IMG/VR virus record: IMGVR_UViG_3300047550_006349
Coordinates: 1 to 27,780 of that record
DNA: 27,780 nucleotides
From: a virus
Strand: one strand, 5' to 3'
Part shown: positions 14,252 through 23,734 of the stretch, piece by piece
Position numbering within the stretch: the first letter of the stretch is position 1
Layout: every line of letters begins with the position of its first letter
The notes under the pieces: model-generated
What the model saw: the letters and a program-made list of their open reading frames with translations, nothing else
Database searches by the model: none
Told to the model about the DNA's origin: nothing
Program-made: the position numbers and the translations under genes

Positions 14252-16103
14252 CCTTTTTCTCCAAAGCTGTCACCAGATTTTTTATATCCTGATTGACTTC
14301 ATGCAATCTTTTTTCGTTTTCGTCTTCTTTATAAGTAGTTTCTCTGTAGAGAGAAGCCATTGATTCATAGCCGGGAATCATAGTTCTAGCTGTATTTCTT
14401 CTAGCGCCCTCTGGATGGGCTTCTGACCGCATCCAAGATGCTACTTTTTTGGAATCGGAGCTTCTCATATCTGGTTTATCATCGCGGCGCTTAGCTGCTG
14501 GTAATTCTTCTACTGATAATGGTCCTTCCTCTTTTTCTGGCGTTTCACCAGCACCACCAGCGCCACCAGCCAAAGCTGCTGCTTCATCCCCGCCACCAGC
14601 GCCACCTAAACCAGCTTCTGCGCCAGCACCAGCTTCTGCCCCAGTAGCAATTGTTTCAAGTGATTTTTCAAATTGTTTATCGTAATATATTTCACGTTGA
14701 ATTTTCTTAAATTCCATCTCAGAAAGATTGAAAACATTTTCCGAAATCCAGCGTTTGCTAAAGAATCCATCTTTTGCCTGACCAGCAACTTCAAACTTAG
14801 TTTTCCAGTGTTCAAGTTCTTGTAACTCTGAAATCTTAGATGGATTATTTAGCGATAAGCTAAAGTTTAATAAATCTTCATTTCTATAGCCAAGTGTAAA
14901 TAAATGAATAATGCCAATCTTTTCAAGTTCGGCTACAAGCACTCTTTGTAATCTTTGAATAGTTCTTGCAAAACGAATATCTTTTTGAGCTAATGTTGTC
15001 TTGTCTTCTGACGCTTTATCATCGCGTGCAAGATAACTTTGTGGAATTTTAAGTGCGGAGAATAATTTATCGCGCAAATATTTTACGTCTTCAATGTCGC
15101 CAACGAAATTTCCACCATTTAGTGTATCAATCTTTGTATTTGAAGATCCACGAGTTGGAACGAAATAATCTTCGTCAATGCTCATTGGATTATAACGAAG
15201 ATCAACACGCCCAGTTGATGGATCAACAATCATGTTACGCTTCATTTGTGCTTGAATTTTTAACATGTATTGTTCAACGTCTTCTGGAGCAATATTTCCA
15301 ACATCAATATAGAATACACGACGATCTGGCGCACGAACGATGCGATATGCCATCATGGCATCTTCTAGGAGGTTTAATTGACGCCAAATACGACGGGCTG
15401 GTTCTAATACGCTTGTTCCATATGGTGCGTATTTGTCTTGTCCAAGAATACGGAAATGTGCAATTTGCCAATTTTCAAAAGTTAAACCACCGCTATTCCA
15501 TTGAAATTGCACATAGTTAGGATTTGTTTTATCTTGTCCTTCAAGACGCTCTACTTCTTGCGAAGGAAGACCAATTGCATTACGAATACCGAGTTCTGGG
15601 TCTATTTCAAGATAGAGAAACATATCGCCAAACTTACACATCGTTCGGCACCAACCAAAAAGATTGAACTCAATATTTAATACATCATAATAAAGTGATT
15701 CAAGAATACCTCGTATCTCTTGATTAGAAGATTTAATGTGTAGCATTTTATTCATGCTACTGTGCGTTGTCATTTCATCGGCATAAATATCAAGAGTGCT
15801 AGCTATTTCAGGAGTATATTCCATTTGATCAAAGTCGCTATAACGTTCTGCGCGAGTTTGATTTGCCATAATATTGGCTTGAATTGCATCAAATGGGTTA
15901 TAGCTTGTTCTTTGAAATTGTTTACCGCTTGCGCTATTAAAATTAAATTTATTTAAATCACGACGACGAAATCTTAACTGCGCCTGTTGTCTAAAATTAA
16001 CAAGCGGACCAGAAAATAATCTAGTTAAACTTTTAAAAAGTGGAGATTCGGGATTCTTTATGTTTTTATTAAACTTTCCACCTTTGTTTTGCTGATTTGC
16101 CAT
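14241..16103 (-). CDS. gp20: Portal vertex protein (gp20-like)
   Basis: This 620-residue protein should form the ring at one head vertex through which DNA enters and leaves. It lies directly after the large terminase, as expected. The sequence has portal-family features: Y-S-D-F-D-Q-M-E-Y-T-P-E-I-A-S-T-L-D-I-Y-A-D-E near residue 90-112, a wing region with W-C-R-T-M-C-K-F-G-D-M-F-L-Y-L-E, and a R-R-V-F-Y-I-D-V-G-N strand. The clip and stem region contains Y-L-R-D-K-L-F-S-A-L-K-I-P-Q-S-Y-L. T4 gp20 has 524 residues. The extra length is a Gly/Ala/Glu-rich low-complexity segment at about residues 475-520 and a charged C-terminal tail. Confidence 0.92.
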   Translation of the reverse strand: MANQQNKGGKFNKNIKNPESPLFKSLTRLFSGPLVNFRQQAQLRFRRRDLNKFNFNSASGKQFQRTSYNPFDAIQANIMANQTRAERYSDFDQMEYTPEIASTLDIYADEMTTHSSMNKMLHIKSSNQEIRGILESLYYDVLNIEFNLFGWCRTMCKFGDMFLYLEIDPELGIRNAIGLPSQEVERLEGQDKTNPNYVQFQWNSGGLTFENWQIAHFRILGQDKYAPYGTSVLEPARRIWRQLNLLEDAMMAYRIVRAPDRRVFYIDVGNIAPEDVEQYMLKIQAQMKRNMIVDPSTGRVDLRYNPMSIDEDYFVPTRGSSNTKIDTLNGGNFVGDIEDVKYLRDKLFSALKIPQSYLARDDKASEDKTTLAQKDIRFARTIQRLQRVLVAELEKIGIIHLFTLGYRNEDLLNFSLSLNNPSKISELQELEHWKTKFEVAGQAKDGFFSKRWISENVFNLSEMEFKKIQREIYYDKQFEKSLETIATGAEAGAGAEAGLGGAGGGDEAAALAGGAGGAGETPEKEEGPLSVEELPAAKRRDDKPDMRSSDSKKVASWMRSEAHPEGARRNTARTMIPGYESMASLYRETTYKEDENEKRLHEVNQDIKNLVTALEKKDAK

Positions 16104-16106
16104 TTA

Positions 16107-17681
16107 TTATCCTTTTAATAACCACAAGAAATCTTGGTAAACTTTTTTGTTTGTATTAAACTCTACTTCTTTATGATTATACATCCCTTTGATAGAGGTA
16201 TTTAAGCTACTTCCTGCTTTTCCTATAGAAGCTAAGATTGCTTTACTTAATTCTGTGTCCTTTTGACTGTTTATTAGCGTTGTATCGCGAACCCAACAGG
16301 CAATAGCAAGTGACATAACCAAGTCATCGTTATAGCCTTTTTGCGCTTCTGGCCTACCGTTTACCCAAACAAACTTTTCTAATTCTCTAACTAGTCTTTG
16401 TGAATTTATAGCGATAGCTTTATTTCTTATAAACTCATCAAGTTTTGCAATAATAAGTGGTCTTGTTTTTACTGAGGTTGTAAAACCGGGAACAACATTG
16501 CTGTTTCCTATAGCGGAATTAGGTTCCACATATTCATGGCTTGTTTTATTTGAATAATATAAATTTCTATATCCTAATTCCGCAACACGTTGAGCTACTG
16601 TAAACCCAATGTTATTATTTTCAATAACAAGGAGTGCGTTACCATATTCTTTACCGGCATCCATAAGAAATTTAGCAAATTGATCTGGCTCGCATTTTCC
16701 TTGATATTCTGCTACTTGCTCCATAGTAGAAACATTGATTATATGGAATACAGAATAATCTTCTCCGTCACCACGGGCAACGTCTGCAACAAGCAAGTAT
16801 TTTCCTTGATGATTGTATGGCTTCCAGATGTGATAATTTCTATCTATCCATGATTTATGTTTTGGCTCGCTAACAGATTTACGCAAATAATCCATTTCTT
16901 CTGGATCTATTACTGTTTCGCCGCTTGCATTAAAATTACATAAATATTCCTGAGCGATTTCTCGCTTAGCCATATTTTTTGTTTCATTATCAAACCAATC
17001 TTGATCATGCTCTGGATGCACGCTCCAAGGCAAATTTGTTGGAATAAACAGATTTTGTCCGTTTTCTGCATCTTCATATGTTTTATGAAACCAATTGCCT
17101 ATACCATTTGGAGATGAAAGAGCAATACAACGACCACCAGTAGAGATGGTAGGGTATAAACCGGTCCAAATGCTATCCATATTGTCAATATGCGCAGCTT
17201 CGTCTACTACAAGTAACGATACCGCTTCTGAACGACCGGCATCTTCGCTTGTTGGGATTGCTTTTATCTGTGAACCATTTGTAAGTTCAAATGAGTGTTT
17301 GTTATCAATACTAACTGTAGCTATTTTTAACCAATCTGGTACGTTTTTAATAAGAAACTTTACCTTTTTTACCATATTGCTGGCTGTACTATACTTGGTA
17401 GCCATAACAAGAACGTTTTTTTCGCGATAAAATAGTAATAACCAAGAAATATAGCCCGCACAGATGGTAGAAATACCAAGCTGACGGGCTTTCACTATAA
17501 CATTAAAACGGTGATCGCGAAATTTATCTAATAAATCATCTTGGAAATCATATGTCTTAAAAGGTATTGCACCTTTTTCTGGATGGGTTATTCTTGCATA
17601 ATTTTTGAGAAAATATGCGGGATTTTTACCACATTTTATTATTTCTTTTTTTATCTCCTCAACTGTTAACTCATCTGACAT
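16107..17681 (-). CDS. gp17: Terminase large subunit, packaging ATPase and nuclease (gp17-like)
   Basis: This 524-residue motor protein pumps DNA into the prohead and cuts the concatemer. The ATPase domain shows the adenine-side Q-D-D-L (residues 47-50) and the Walker A-like K-A-R-Q-L-G-I-S-T (64-72), which lacks the classical Gly-Lys-Ser but is common in terminases. It also shows Walker B L-L-V-V-D-E (156-161) and the coupling motif S-S-P-N-G (189-193). The nuclease domain has the acidic triad expected of the RNase H fold: Asp300 in L-L-V-A-D-V-A-R-G-D-G-E-D, Glu354 in L-V-I-E-N-N, and Asp452/453 in Y-N-D-D-L-V-M. T4 gp17 has 610 residues. The portal gene follows 3 bases later. Confidence 0.95.
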   Translation of the reverse strand: MSDELTVEEIKKEIIKCGKNPAYFLKNYARITHPEKGAIPFKTYDFQDDLLDKFRDHRFNVIVKARQLGISTICAGYISWLLLFYREKNVLVMATKYSTASNMVKKVKFLIKNVPDWLKIATVSIDNKHSFELTNGSQIKAIPTSEDAGRSEAVSLLVVDEAAHIDNMDSIWTGLYPTISTGGRCIALSSPNGIGNWFHKTYEDAENGQNLFIPTNLPWSVHPEHDQDWFDNETKNMAKREIAQEYLCNFNASGETVIDPEEMDYLRKSVSEPKHKSWIDRNYHIWKPYNHQGKYLLVADVARGDGEDYSVFHIINVSTMEQVAEYQGKCEPDQFAKFLMDAGKEYGNALLVIENNNIGFTVAQRVAELGYRNLYYSNKTSHEYVEPNSAIGNSNVVPGFTTSVKTRPLIIAKLDEFIRNKAIAINSQRLVRELEKFVWVNGRPEAQKGYNDDLVMSLAIACWVRDTTLINSQKDTELSKAILASIGKAGSSLNTSIKGMYNHKEVEFNTNKKVYQDFLWLLKG

Positions 17682-17693
17682 ATAAACACTCTA

Positions 17694-18242
17694 TTATTTA
17701 ACTTTACGGGTTACATTTGCTGGCTTTGCTTTTTTGACCATTTTTTCTTGTTTGCCAAAGTATTCTTTCATTTTTTCTAGATTACCTTTAGCAACAACAG
17801 ATGGTTCGCCAATAACAGCAACTTCTTTTAGGTTTAATACTTCGTATGGCATCATGGCCTTTACTAGAGCCTTGATACGGTTGCTGGATTCGACAAGGAC
17901 TTTAACTTCGCCAGCCTCTTTCAGACGTAGGTTTTGCCCAGTTACTTTACTAAACTCTTTAACAATAAATTTACGCACTTCTTCAATGCGGCGCTCTATT
18001 TCTTTTTCAAAACGTTTTTCGTGAAGATTCATTAATGGTTCAAAGCTATTATATTTAATAATAAGCATATTGCCATGAAATGAAACACCAAAACCGTCCA
18101 TTATGCGTTGATCAACAATTGGTTGCTCTTCACGTTTTAGACCAACTTCAACAAGTTCACCGTTTTCATCAATAGCACCATGATGCTTATTGTGGATAGC
18201 TTGCGAGATACCTTTAACTACATCATATACAGAAAGTGCCAT
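17694..18242 (-). CDS. Conserved-looking protein of unknown function upstream of terminase
   Basis: A 182-residue protein starting MALSVYDVVKGISQAI. It has a mixed N-terminal part with H-G-A-I-D-E-N-G-E-L and D-G-F-G-V-S-F-H-G-N-M-L-I-I-K-Y. A long charged helix follows (residues 75-105), then a second mixed part and a Lys-rich C-terminal tail. I recall this family from other aquatic T4-like phage genomes, also next to terminase, but never with a function. The small terminase gp16 would be expected about here, and no other candidate is present, so that role is possible but unsupported by a visible DNA-binding motif. It is 12 bases upstream of the terminase gene and 3 bases after the previous one. 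Confidence 0.65.
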   Translation of the reverse strand: MALSVYDVVKGISQAIHNKHHGAIDENGELVEVGLKREEQPIVDQRIMDGFGVSFHGNMLIIKYNSFEPLMNLHEKRFEKEIERRIEEVRKFIVKEFSKVTGQNLRLKEAGEVKVLVESSNRIKALVKAMMPYEVLNLKEVAVIGEPSVVAKGNLEKMKEYFGKQEKMVKKAKPANVTRKVK

Positions 18243-18245
18243 TTT

Positions 18246-19121
<876 letters not shown>

Positions 19122-19466
19122 TTATTGTCTACCTTCAACTTTAGCAATATAACAAATATAGCAACAGTTATATTTTGTTAAATAGAGATCATCGTCACGA
19201 TTGAAAGAGTATTTTTTACAGTAAGAACAGCTTCTTTCAATATTCTTAATAAGTAGTTTCTTGCTTATTAAAACACCGCCAAGATCTATATTTTGCTGGG
19301 ATTTCTCTGCTTGTGCCTCTTTTCGATAGCTTTCTTTTATTTGTTCTATATATTCCTGTTCTTTCTCTTGATTCCATAAACTCTTAGGGTTTATTGTTGC
19401 AATATCACCATATTGTTGCCCTATTGCCTTTTCAAGTGCTGCAATATAGTTTAGATCCCTTTTCAT
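19122..19466 (-). CDS. Small zinc-finger-like protein
   Basis: A 114-residue protein. The N-terminal two-thirds is helical and charged (starts MKRDLNYIAALEKAIGQ). The C-terminal third has C-S-Y-C followed 18 residues later by C-C-Y-I-C, a four-cysteine arrangement able to hold one zinc. The N-terminal phrase followed by N-P-K-S-L-W is familiar from small proteins of marine T4-like phages, without assigned function. Its ATG overlaps the stop of the upstream gene by 4 bases (ATGA). It closes a run of four overlapping small genes. Nucleic-acid or protein binding is possible but not shown. Confidence 0.65.
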   Translation of the reverse strand: MKRDLNYIAALEKAIGQQYGDIATINPKSLWNQEKEQEYIEQIKESYRKEAQAEKSQQNIDLGGVLISKKLLIKNIERSCSYCKKYSFNRDDDLYLTKYNCCYICYIAKVEGRQ

Positions 19467-19903
19467 TTTGCCACCTGAACTGCTGCATAATATATTGTTA
19501 CTGAGGCTATAAATCCAAATAAAAAACCACCAGCTAATTTTAAATTATCCCAACGTTGCTCTGCACTTAGCTGATCTATTCTATCTTGCTTTATTTTTAG
19601 TAAGCTTTCATATAATTCTTTATTGATCTTAGTTTCTATTTCTTTCTTTTTATTTAATGTTTCTATTTCTAGATTTAGTTTGCTTATTTCAGCATCTTTT
19701 TCAATTCTTAATACTGATAATTTACTTTCTTGATTAGCCAGCAACTTAGCCATTGCTGGTGGATCAAATAATAATCCATCAACTGGTGCTACATCGCCAG
19801 CTTTTAGATCCACATAACCAACATCTTCAGCGTGGGCAATAGATATCTGTCCCGCCAGCATCGCTAGCAAGGTAAGTAAAGCCACCAGTTTTTTAGATAT
19901 CAT
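19463..19903 (-). CDS. Exported coiled-coil protein with C-terminal membrane segment, spanin-like candidate
   Basis: A 146-residue protein. Residues 1-26 are a clear signal peptide: K-K, a Leu/Ala-rich core and a cut site at A-H-A before E-D. Then come V-D-L-K-A-G-D-V-A-P-V-D-G-L-L-F-D (a phrase I associate with phage lysis-region proteins), a coiled coil at about residues 55-115, and a hydrophobic segment at about 124-142. Both ends would be anchored or processed at the membrane with the coil in the periplasm, as in spanins or Rz-like proteins. It overlaps both neighbours by 4 bases and follows a putative holin and a membrane-anchored coil. It implies a host with a periplasm. A membrane-scaffold role unrelated to lysis remains possible. 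Confidence 0.6.
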   Translation of the reverse strand: MISKKLVALLTLLAMLAGQISIAHAEDVGYVDLKAGDVAPVDGLLFDPPAMAKLLANQESKLSVLRIEKDAEISKLNLEIETLNKKKEIETKINKELYESLLKIKQDRIDQLSAEQRWDNLKLAGGFLFGFIASVTIYYAAVQVAK

Positions 19904-20289
19904 CTTTTCTTTGGCCTACCTTTTTTCTTTTCTGCTACTCCTGTCTTTTGAGCCACTTCTTTTTTATATTTTTCTTTGTTTTCTTCGGCCAGTTTTACAA
20001 GCTGTTCTGCTTCTTTTTGTATTTTTTCTTGCTCTTGCTTCTTTTTTGCTTCTTTTTGTTCTTCTATTTGTTTTTCTTTTAAAGCTTTTTCTGCCTCTAG
20101 TTTTGCTAATTCTTCTTTTTTTAGTCTTTCGGCTTCTTCTTTTGCTTTATTCTCTTTATCTTGTTGAGATTCTGTTGCAACTTCACTTTTTACGTGTTCT
20201 TTCCAAGCTATAAGCGCAATAACAACGCCAGCAACGATAGCCCAAACCCATTTTTTAGCACCAGAGAACATATTTTTGATAGTTTCCAT
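19900..20289 (-). CDS. Membrane-anchored coiled-coil protein with AT-hook-like tail
   Basis: A 129-residue protein with one N-terminal transmembrane segment (about residues 14-29, W-V-W-A-I-V-A-G-V-V-I-A-L-I-A-W). An extremely charged Lys/Glu/Gln coiled coil follows (residues 35-115), and it ends K-K-G-R-P-K-K-R. The G-R-P core with flanking basic residues looks like an AT-hook. The layout resembles TolA-type or Rz-type bitopic proteins. The start shares one base with the stop of the putative holin gene (TAATG) and the end overlaps the spanin-like gene (ATGA). It could be the inner-membrane partner of a spanin pair, or a protein that holds DNA near the membrane. Neither is established. Confidence 0.58.
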   Translation of the reverse strand: METIKNMFSGAKKWVWAIVAGVVIALIAWKEHVKSEVATESQQDKENKAKEEAERLKKEELAKLEAEKALKEKQIEEQKEAKKKQEQEKIQKEAEQLVKLAEENKEKYKKEVAQKTGVAEKKKGRPKKR

Positions 20290-20546
20290 TATTTACCCGC
20301 AGCCTTCCATTTTGCAGCAAGATCGGCAACGCCTTGTACGCCGATATAACCTAGAGAAATACCCATCCACTCATCTGGCGTTATTTTGCCAAAACCTAAA
20401 AATCCTGTAGCAACAATCCAAACAAGTAGCTTACGAGAAAGAACTTTCTCTGAGAGAACATCAACAAAACCAACACCTTCTTTTTCGGCCTGTTTCATTT
20501 CTTTTTTAACCTCTTCTTTCATATCGTCAATTATACCCATACTCAT
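20289..20546 (-). CDS. Putative holin, two membrane segments
   Basis: An 85-residue protein with a charged N-terminal helix (residues 6-25) and two hydrophobic segments. The first is at about residues 38-53 (K-L-L-V-W-I-V-A-T-G-F-L-G-F-G) and the second at about 59-78 (W-M-G-I-S-L-G-Y-I-G-V-Q-G-V-A-D). A short Lys-rich tail follows. Size, topology and the G-K-I-T-P-D-E-W link are typical of small phage holins. It lies 8 bases downstream of the Mre11/Rad50 gene and overlaps the membrane coiled-coil gene. A lysis group is suggested by the spanin-like gene two positions on. No endolysin is present in the window, which weakens the call. Confidence 0.55.
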   Translation of the reverse strand: MSMGIIDDMKEEVKKEMKQAEKEGVGFVDVLSEKVLSRKLLVWIVATGFLGFGKITPDEWMGISLGYIGVQGVADLAAKWKAAGK

Positions 20547-20554
20547 ACTTCCTC

Positions 20555-23500
20555 CTATTGGTTTACGTAAGCAAAATTTCCCTGTCTATCTATGTTAATT
20601 TGCATATCAACTGCGTCTTTGAGCGCATCAAGATGCGAAATTAGTAACACTGTCTTAAAATACCCCTTAATTAGTTCCAAGATGCGAATAAAACCAGCCA
20701 GATTATCATTGTCTAGCGCTGTTCCCGGTTCATCTAAGATTATGATATCGCTTTTTGGTAAGCTAGTAACGTTTAAAAAAGCCAATCTGATAGCGATTGA
20801 GGCAAGTGATTTTTCTGCTCCACTACCCATTTCTAGTGGGCGGGCATCATATTTTGGATGCTTGATCATAATATCCAGCTTATCATCATCGTTTACAAGG
20901 AATATTTGAAATTCTACTACGTTAGCTAACATTTTATTTATTTCTGCATTAATAACTGGTAATTTGTCCTTGATAACTTGATAAGAAATACCGTTTGGAT
21001 GCATTGCTTTCAAGTATAGATCATAAGCAGCAAACTCTTTACGTTTTTCTGCTAGTTCCATTTTTTGCTCTTCTAATGTTTCTAAAGTAGAAACATGATA
21101 GCCACTTTCTTTATAAAGAGTTGTAATTTTTTGTTGAATACGGCTTGTTTCTCCCTCTAAATCGTTTATTTTGAGCTTACAAGCTTTTTCATTTTCTTGT
21201 AATTTTTGAAGTGTAGCAACTAAATCTTTTTTTAGTTCTAGTTGAGCTAGTTTTTCATTGCAATCTTTTAATGAGCTATTTGTGCTTAGGAGCTTTTCTT
21301 GTTGTCTTTCAAGATCAAGACGTAGATTTTCTGTTTGTAAATCAATTTTAGATTGTAAAGCAATAGCAGAATTATACGAAGCAATTTTTTTATTCAAATC
21401 TTCTAATCTGCTTTGATCTAGAGCTAGTCTTTTTTCGTTTACTTTTGTAGATAGTTGTACAAGTTGTTGTTCAATACTAGGTTTTTGCTCCTTAGCTGAA
21501 AATGCATCCCTAATAAACTTACAGGATGAATATTCATCGCCACATGGGACATCGGAAAGCAAAGAAATACGCTTTGTTAAATCATTGTTGGATTGTGAAA
21601 CGAGTTTATAGTCTGATTCAAGACGCGACAACTCTTTACTATCGGCATCAATAGAAGCTTTTTCTCTTAAAACAGCTTGAATATCGATTAACAAATCAGC
21701 AGCGATGCTCTCGCTTTTTTGTTGAAGCTCTTTAATAGATGATTCTATCTGCTTTATTTTATTCTCTACTAAATTTACTGTTTCTTCAAGAGTTTTCTTA
21801 TTTTCTAGCAGTTCAGATGGCGATCCAATATCCATCTTCATGCTCTTAATCGTTGTAACAAGTTCAAGAAGCTCATCACGCTTTTTTGAAAGAGCCAATT
21901 GAACAATTTCTGATAGCTCTTTTTGTTCTTTTATGTTATTTTCGCTTTTCTTTATTTCTTCTTTTGTTTTTTCAATTTCCGAATCATAGTCAACGGTGTC
22001 TAGTTTTTTGAGTACAGCCTTAATCTCAGAGGCTTCGCCCTTTGCAAGCTTGAACTTGGCTTCAAAAATGTCCAAATCAAGAAACTTAGCAAGAATAGCC
22101 TTGCGTTGTGTTGAACCTTCACCAATAAAAGCAAGGGAATTTAACTGGCTTGCCATAGATGTCAAAAGAAAGTCATCAACCGTTCCAACAAATCTACGGA
22201 TATTTTTATCAGTATCACTACGGTCCAAACCATTATGAAGATCTTCGGATTCCTCTGAGAAAATAACATCTGTTTTAGCCTCTACGGTTTCAGCGCCCTT
22301 GCTTTTTTTGATATATTTTTCACTTGTGCGTTCAATAGAATATTCGTTTCCATTGATATCAAATACAATCTTTCCACGACCTTTTTCTCGATTTTGGTTA
22401 ATGATATTTAAGTTCTTACGATTATTTTTTGAGGTTGTATTAAAAACCGTATACATCAACGAATCAATAACTGATGATTTGCCAGTATAATTTTTACCAA
22501 ATATACCAACAACGCCATTTAGTTTATCAAAATCAAGCTTATTTCCTTCTCCATAATTAAAAAGATTGTCCCACTCAAGAGATTTAATCTTCCAATTTAT
22601 GTTTCTAGCAACTTCTTCGCCCTGTTCTACTTCGGAATTAAACCGCTTATTCATATCAAAGATTTTTTCTAATGCCTCATTGTCAGGATTATAATCCTTT
22701 AGATATGAACGAATTATTTCCTCTTGTACAGCCAAATCGCGAAGATTCATCGTTTTTGATAGGCTAGAAACCTCTTGTAGATTTTCCTTGCCTTCGACGC
22801 TTTTGTTTACATACGTTACGCTCTCTGGTTTAAAGCGCGTTTTGGCTGCATCAATAGCATTTTTTACTCTATCAACAGATAGATTGTTGCGCGATACTAA
22901 CCGAATACGCGATCCTTTTGGCAAATTGATACTATCACCAATTTCACCTTCTAGACCAAGTTCAATAGTAATAAATGGTCTTGGGTTGGGAATACAAATA
23001 TGCCGAACATCAAAAATGTTCTTATCTCTTATATTCCAAATAAGGAAACCCTTATCGTCTGTTTCACCAAAGTTCTGTTGTAATGTTGACCCAGCGTAGC
23101 GCATACGTCCATCTGGATCTACTTTTTGATTAGCTAAATGAATATCTCCGAGCAATGCATAATCATGGCCTTCAAAAATATCTATAACGTCGTCACCATG
23201 TTCAATAACATAGCCAGTATCTGTAATGACACCATTAATAGAGCCGTGATATAGCGCAATATTAATTCTATCCCGAGATGATGGTTTTACCCATCCTTCC
23301 TTATCAAAAATACTAAGGACATTGAACGATAGAGTATCATTAACAATATATTCGCCACTATTTTTATAAAGCGTAATACGTGGATTGTTTAATGCCGTGA
23401 CAATTGGCGAAATTGCATCTTGTCGATTACTATTACGTAGGTTCCCGTCGTGGTTTCCTAAAATAATATGTAGTGGAGCAATTTCTGCTAAGTTTGTAAA

Positions 23501-23692
23501 GAAATTGCCGCACATATCAACAAATTCTGGGCTGATCTGAGTTTTTGTATGAGCAATATCGCCCGTGTGAACAATATAATCTACTTTTTCGTTACGTAGA
23601 TGCTCATAAATTTTTTCAAATACTTGTGTATATTCATCATGTTGCTTTAGCGATTTTATATGTGTGTCCGACAGATGGCAAATTTTGGGCAT
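20555..23692 (-). CDS. gp47-gp46: Fused Mre11-Rad50 type nuclease-ATPase (gp47-gp46 fusion, SbcCD-like)
   Basis: One 1045-residue chain combining two proteins that are separate in T4. Residues 1-310 are an Mre11/SbcD/gp47 phosphoesterase, with motifs S-D-T-H (Asp9, His11), G-D-x-x-H (Asp45, His48), G-N-H-D (80-82), Y-H-G-S and G-D-I-H. From about residue 375 there is a Rad50/SbcC/gp46 ATPase: Walker A G-K-N-Y-T-G-K-S (Lys405), two long coiled coils, signature G-S-G-A-E-K-S (about 957), Walker B I-I-I-L-D-E-P-G (about 985) and I-S-H-L-D. The coil apex holds C-x6-C (Cys717, Cys724) instead of the usual C-x-x-C zinc hook. In T4 the complex resects DNA ends for recombination-dependent replication. 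GAGG precedes the ATG; a terminator lies just upstream. Confidence 0.92.
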   Translation of the reverse strand: MPKICHLSDTHIKSLKQHDEYTQVFEKIYEHLRNEKVDYIVHTGDIAHTKTQISPEFVDMCGNFFTNLAEIAPLHIILGNHDGNLRNSNRQDAISPIVTALNNPRITLYKNSGEYIVNDTLSFNVLSIFDKEGWVKPSSRDRINIALYHGSINGVITDTGYVIEHGDDVIDIFEGHDYALLGDIHLANQKVDPDGRMRYAGSTLQQNFGETDDKGFLIWNIRDKNIFDVRHICIPNPRPFITIELGLEGEIGDSINLPKGSRIRLVSRNNLSVDRVKNAIDAAKTRFKPESVTYVNKSVEGKENLQEVSSLSKTMNLRDLAVQEEIIRSYLKDYNPDNEALEKIFDMNKRFNSEVEQGEEVARNINWKIKSLEWDNLFNYGEGNKLDFDKLNGVVGIFGKNYTGKSSVIDSLMYTVFNTTSKNNRKNLNIINQNREKGRGKIVFDINGNEYSIERTSEKYIKKSKGAETVEAKTDVIFSEESEDLHNGLDRSDTDKNIRRFVGTVDDFLLTSMASQLNSLAFIGEGSTQRKAILAKFLDLDIFEAKFKLAKGEASEIKAVLKKLDTVDYDSEIEKTKEEIKKSENNIKEQKELSEIVQLALSKKRDELLELVTTIKSMKMDIGSPSELLENKKTLEETVNLVENKIKQIESSIKELQQKSESIAADLLIDIQAVLREKASIDADSKELSRLESDYKLVSQSNNDLTKRISLLSDVPCGDEYSSCKFIRDAFSAKEQKPSIEQQLVQLSTKVNEKRLALDQSRLEDLNKKIASYNSAIALQSKIDLQTENLRLDLERQQEKLLSTNSSLKDCNEKLAQLELKKDLVATLQKLQENEKACKLKINDLEGETSRIQQKITTLYKESGYHVSTLETLEEQKMELAEKRKEFAAYDLYLKAMHPNGISYQVIKDKLPVINAEINKMLANVVEFQIFLVNDDDKLDIMIKHPKYDARPLEMGSGAEKSLASIAIRLAFLNVTSLPKSDIIILDEPGTALDNDNLAGFIRILELIKGYFKTVLLISHLDALKDAVDMQINIDRQGNFAYVNQ

Positions 23693-23701
23693 TAATACCT
23701 C

Positions 23702-23734
23702 AAAAATAAAATGGCCCTGCTACTAACAGGGCCA
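23702..23734 (-). terminator. Rho-independent terminator between the primase operon and the Mre11/Rad50 gene
   Basis: The coding strand has an 8-base-pair stem (TGGCCCTG / CAGGGCCA by complement) with a 7-base loop, followed by TTTTATTTTT. It begins 26 bases after the stop of the 130-residue gene and ends 9 bases before the next ATG. Confidence 0.92.

Noticed and set aside
14331-14338. CTACTTAT motif copy
   Set aside because: It lies inside the portal gene with no gene start at a suitable distance, so it is probably chance.
19249-19256. CTACTTAT motif copy
   Set aside because: It lies inside the zinc-finger-like gene with no start nearby.
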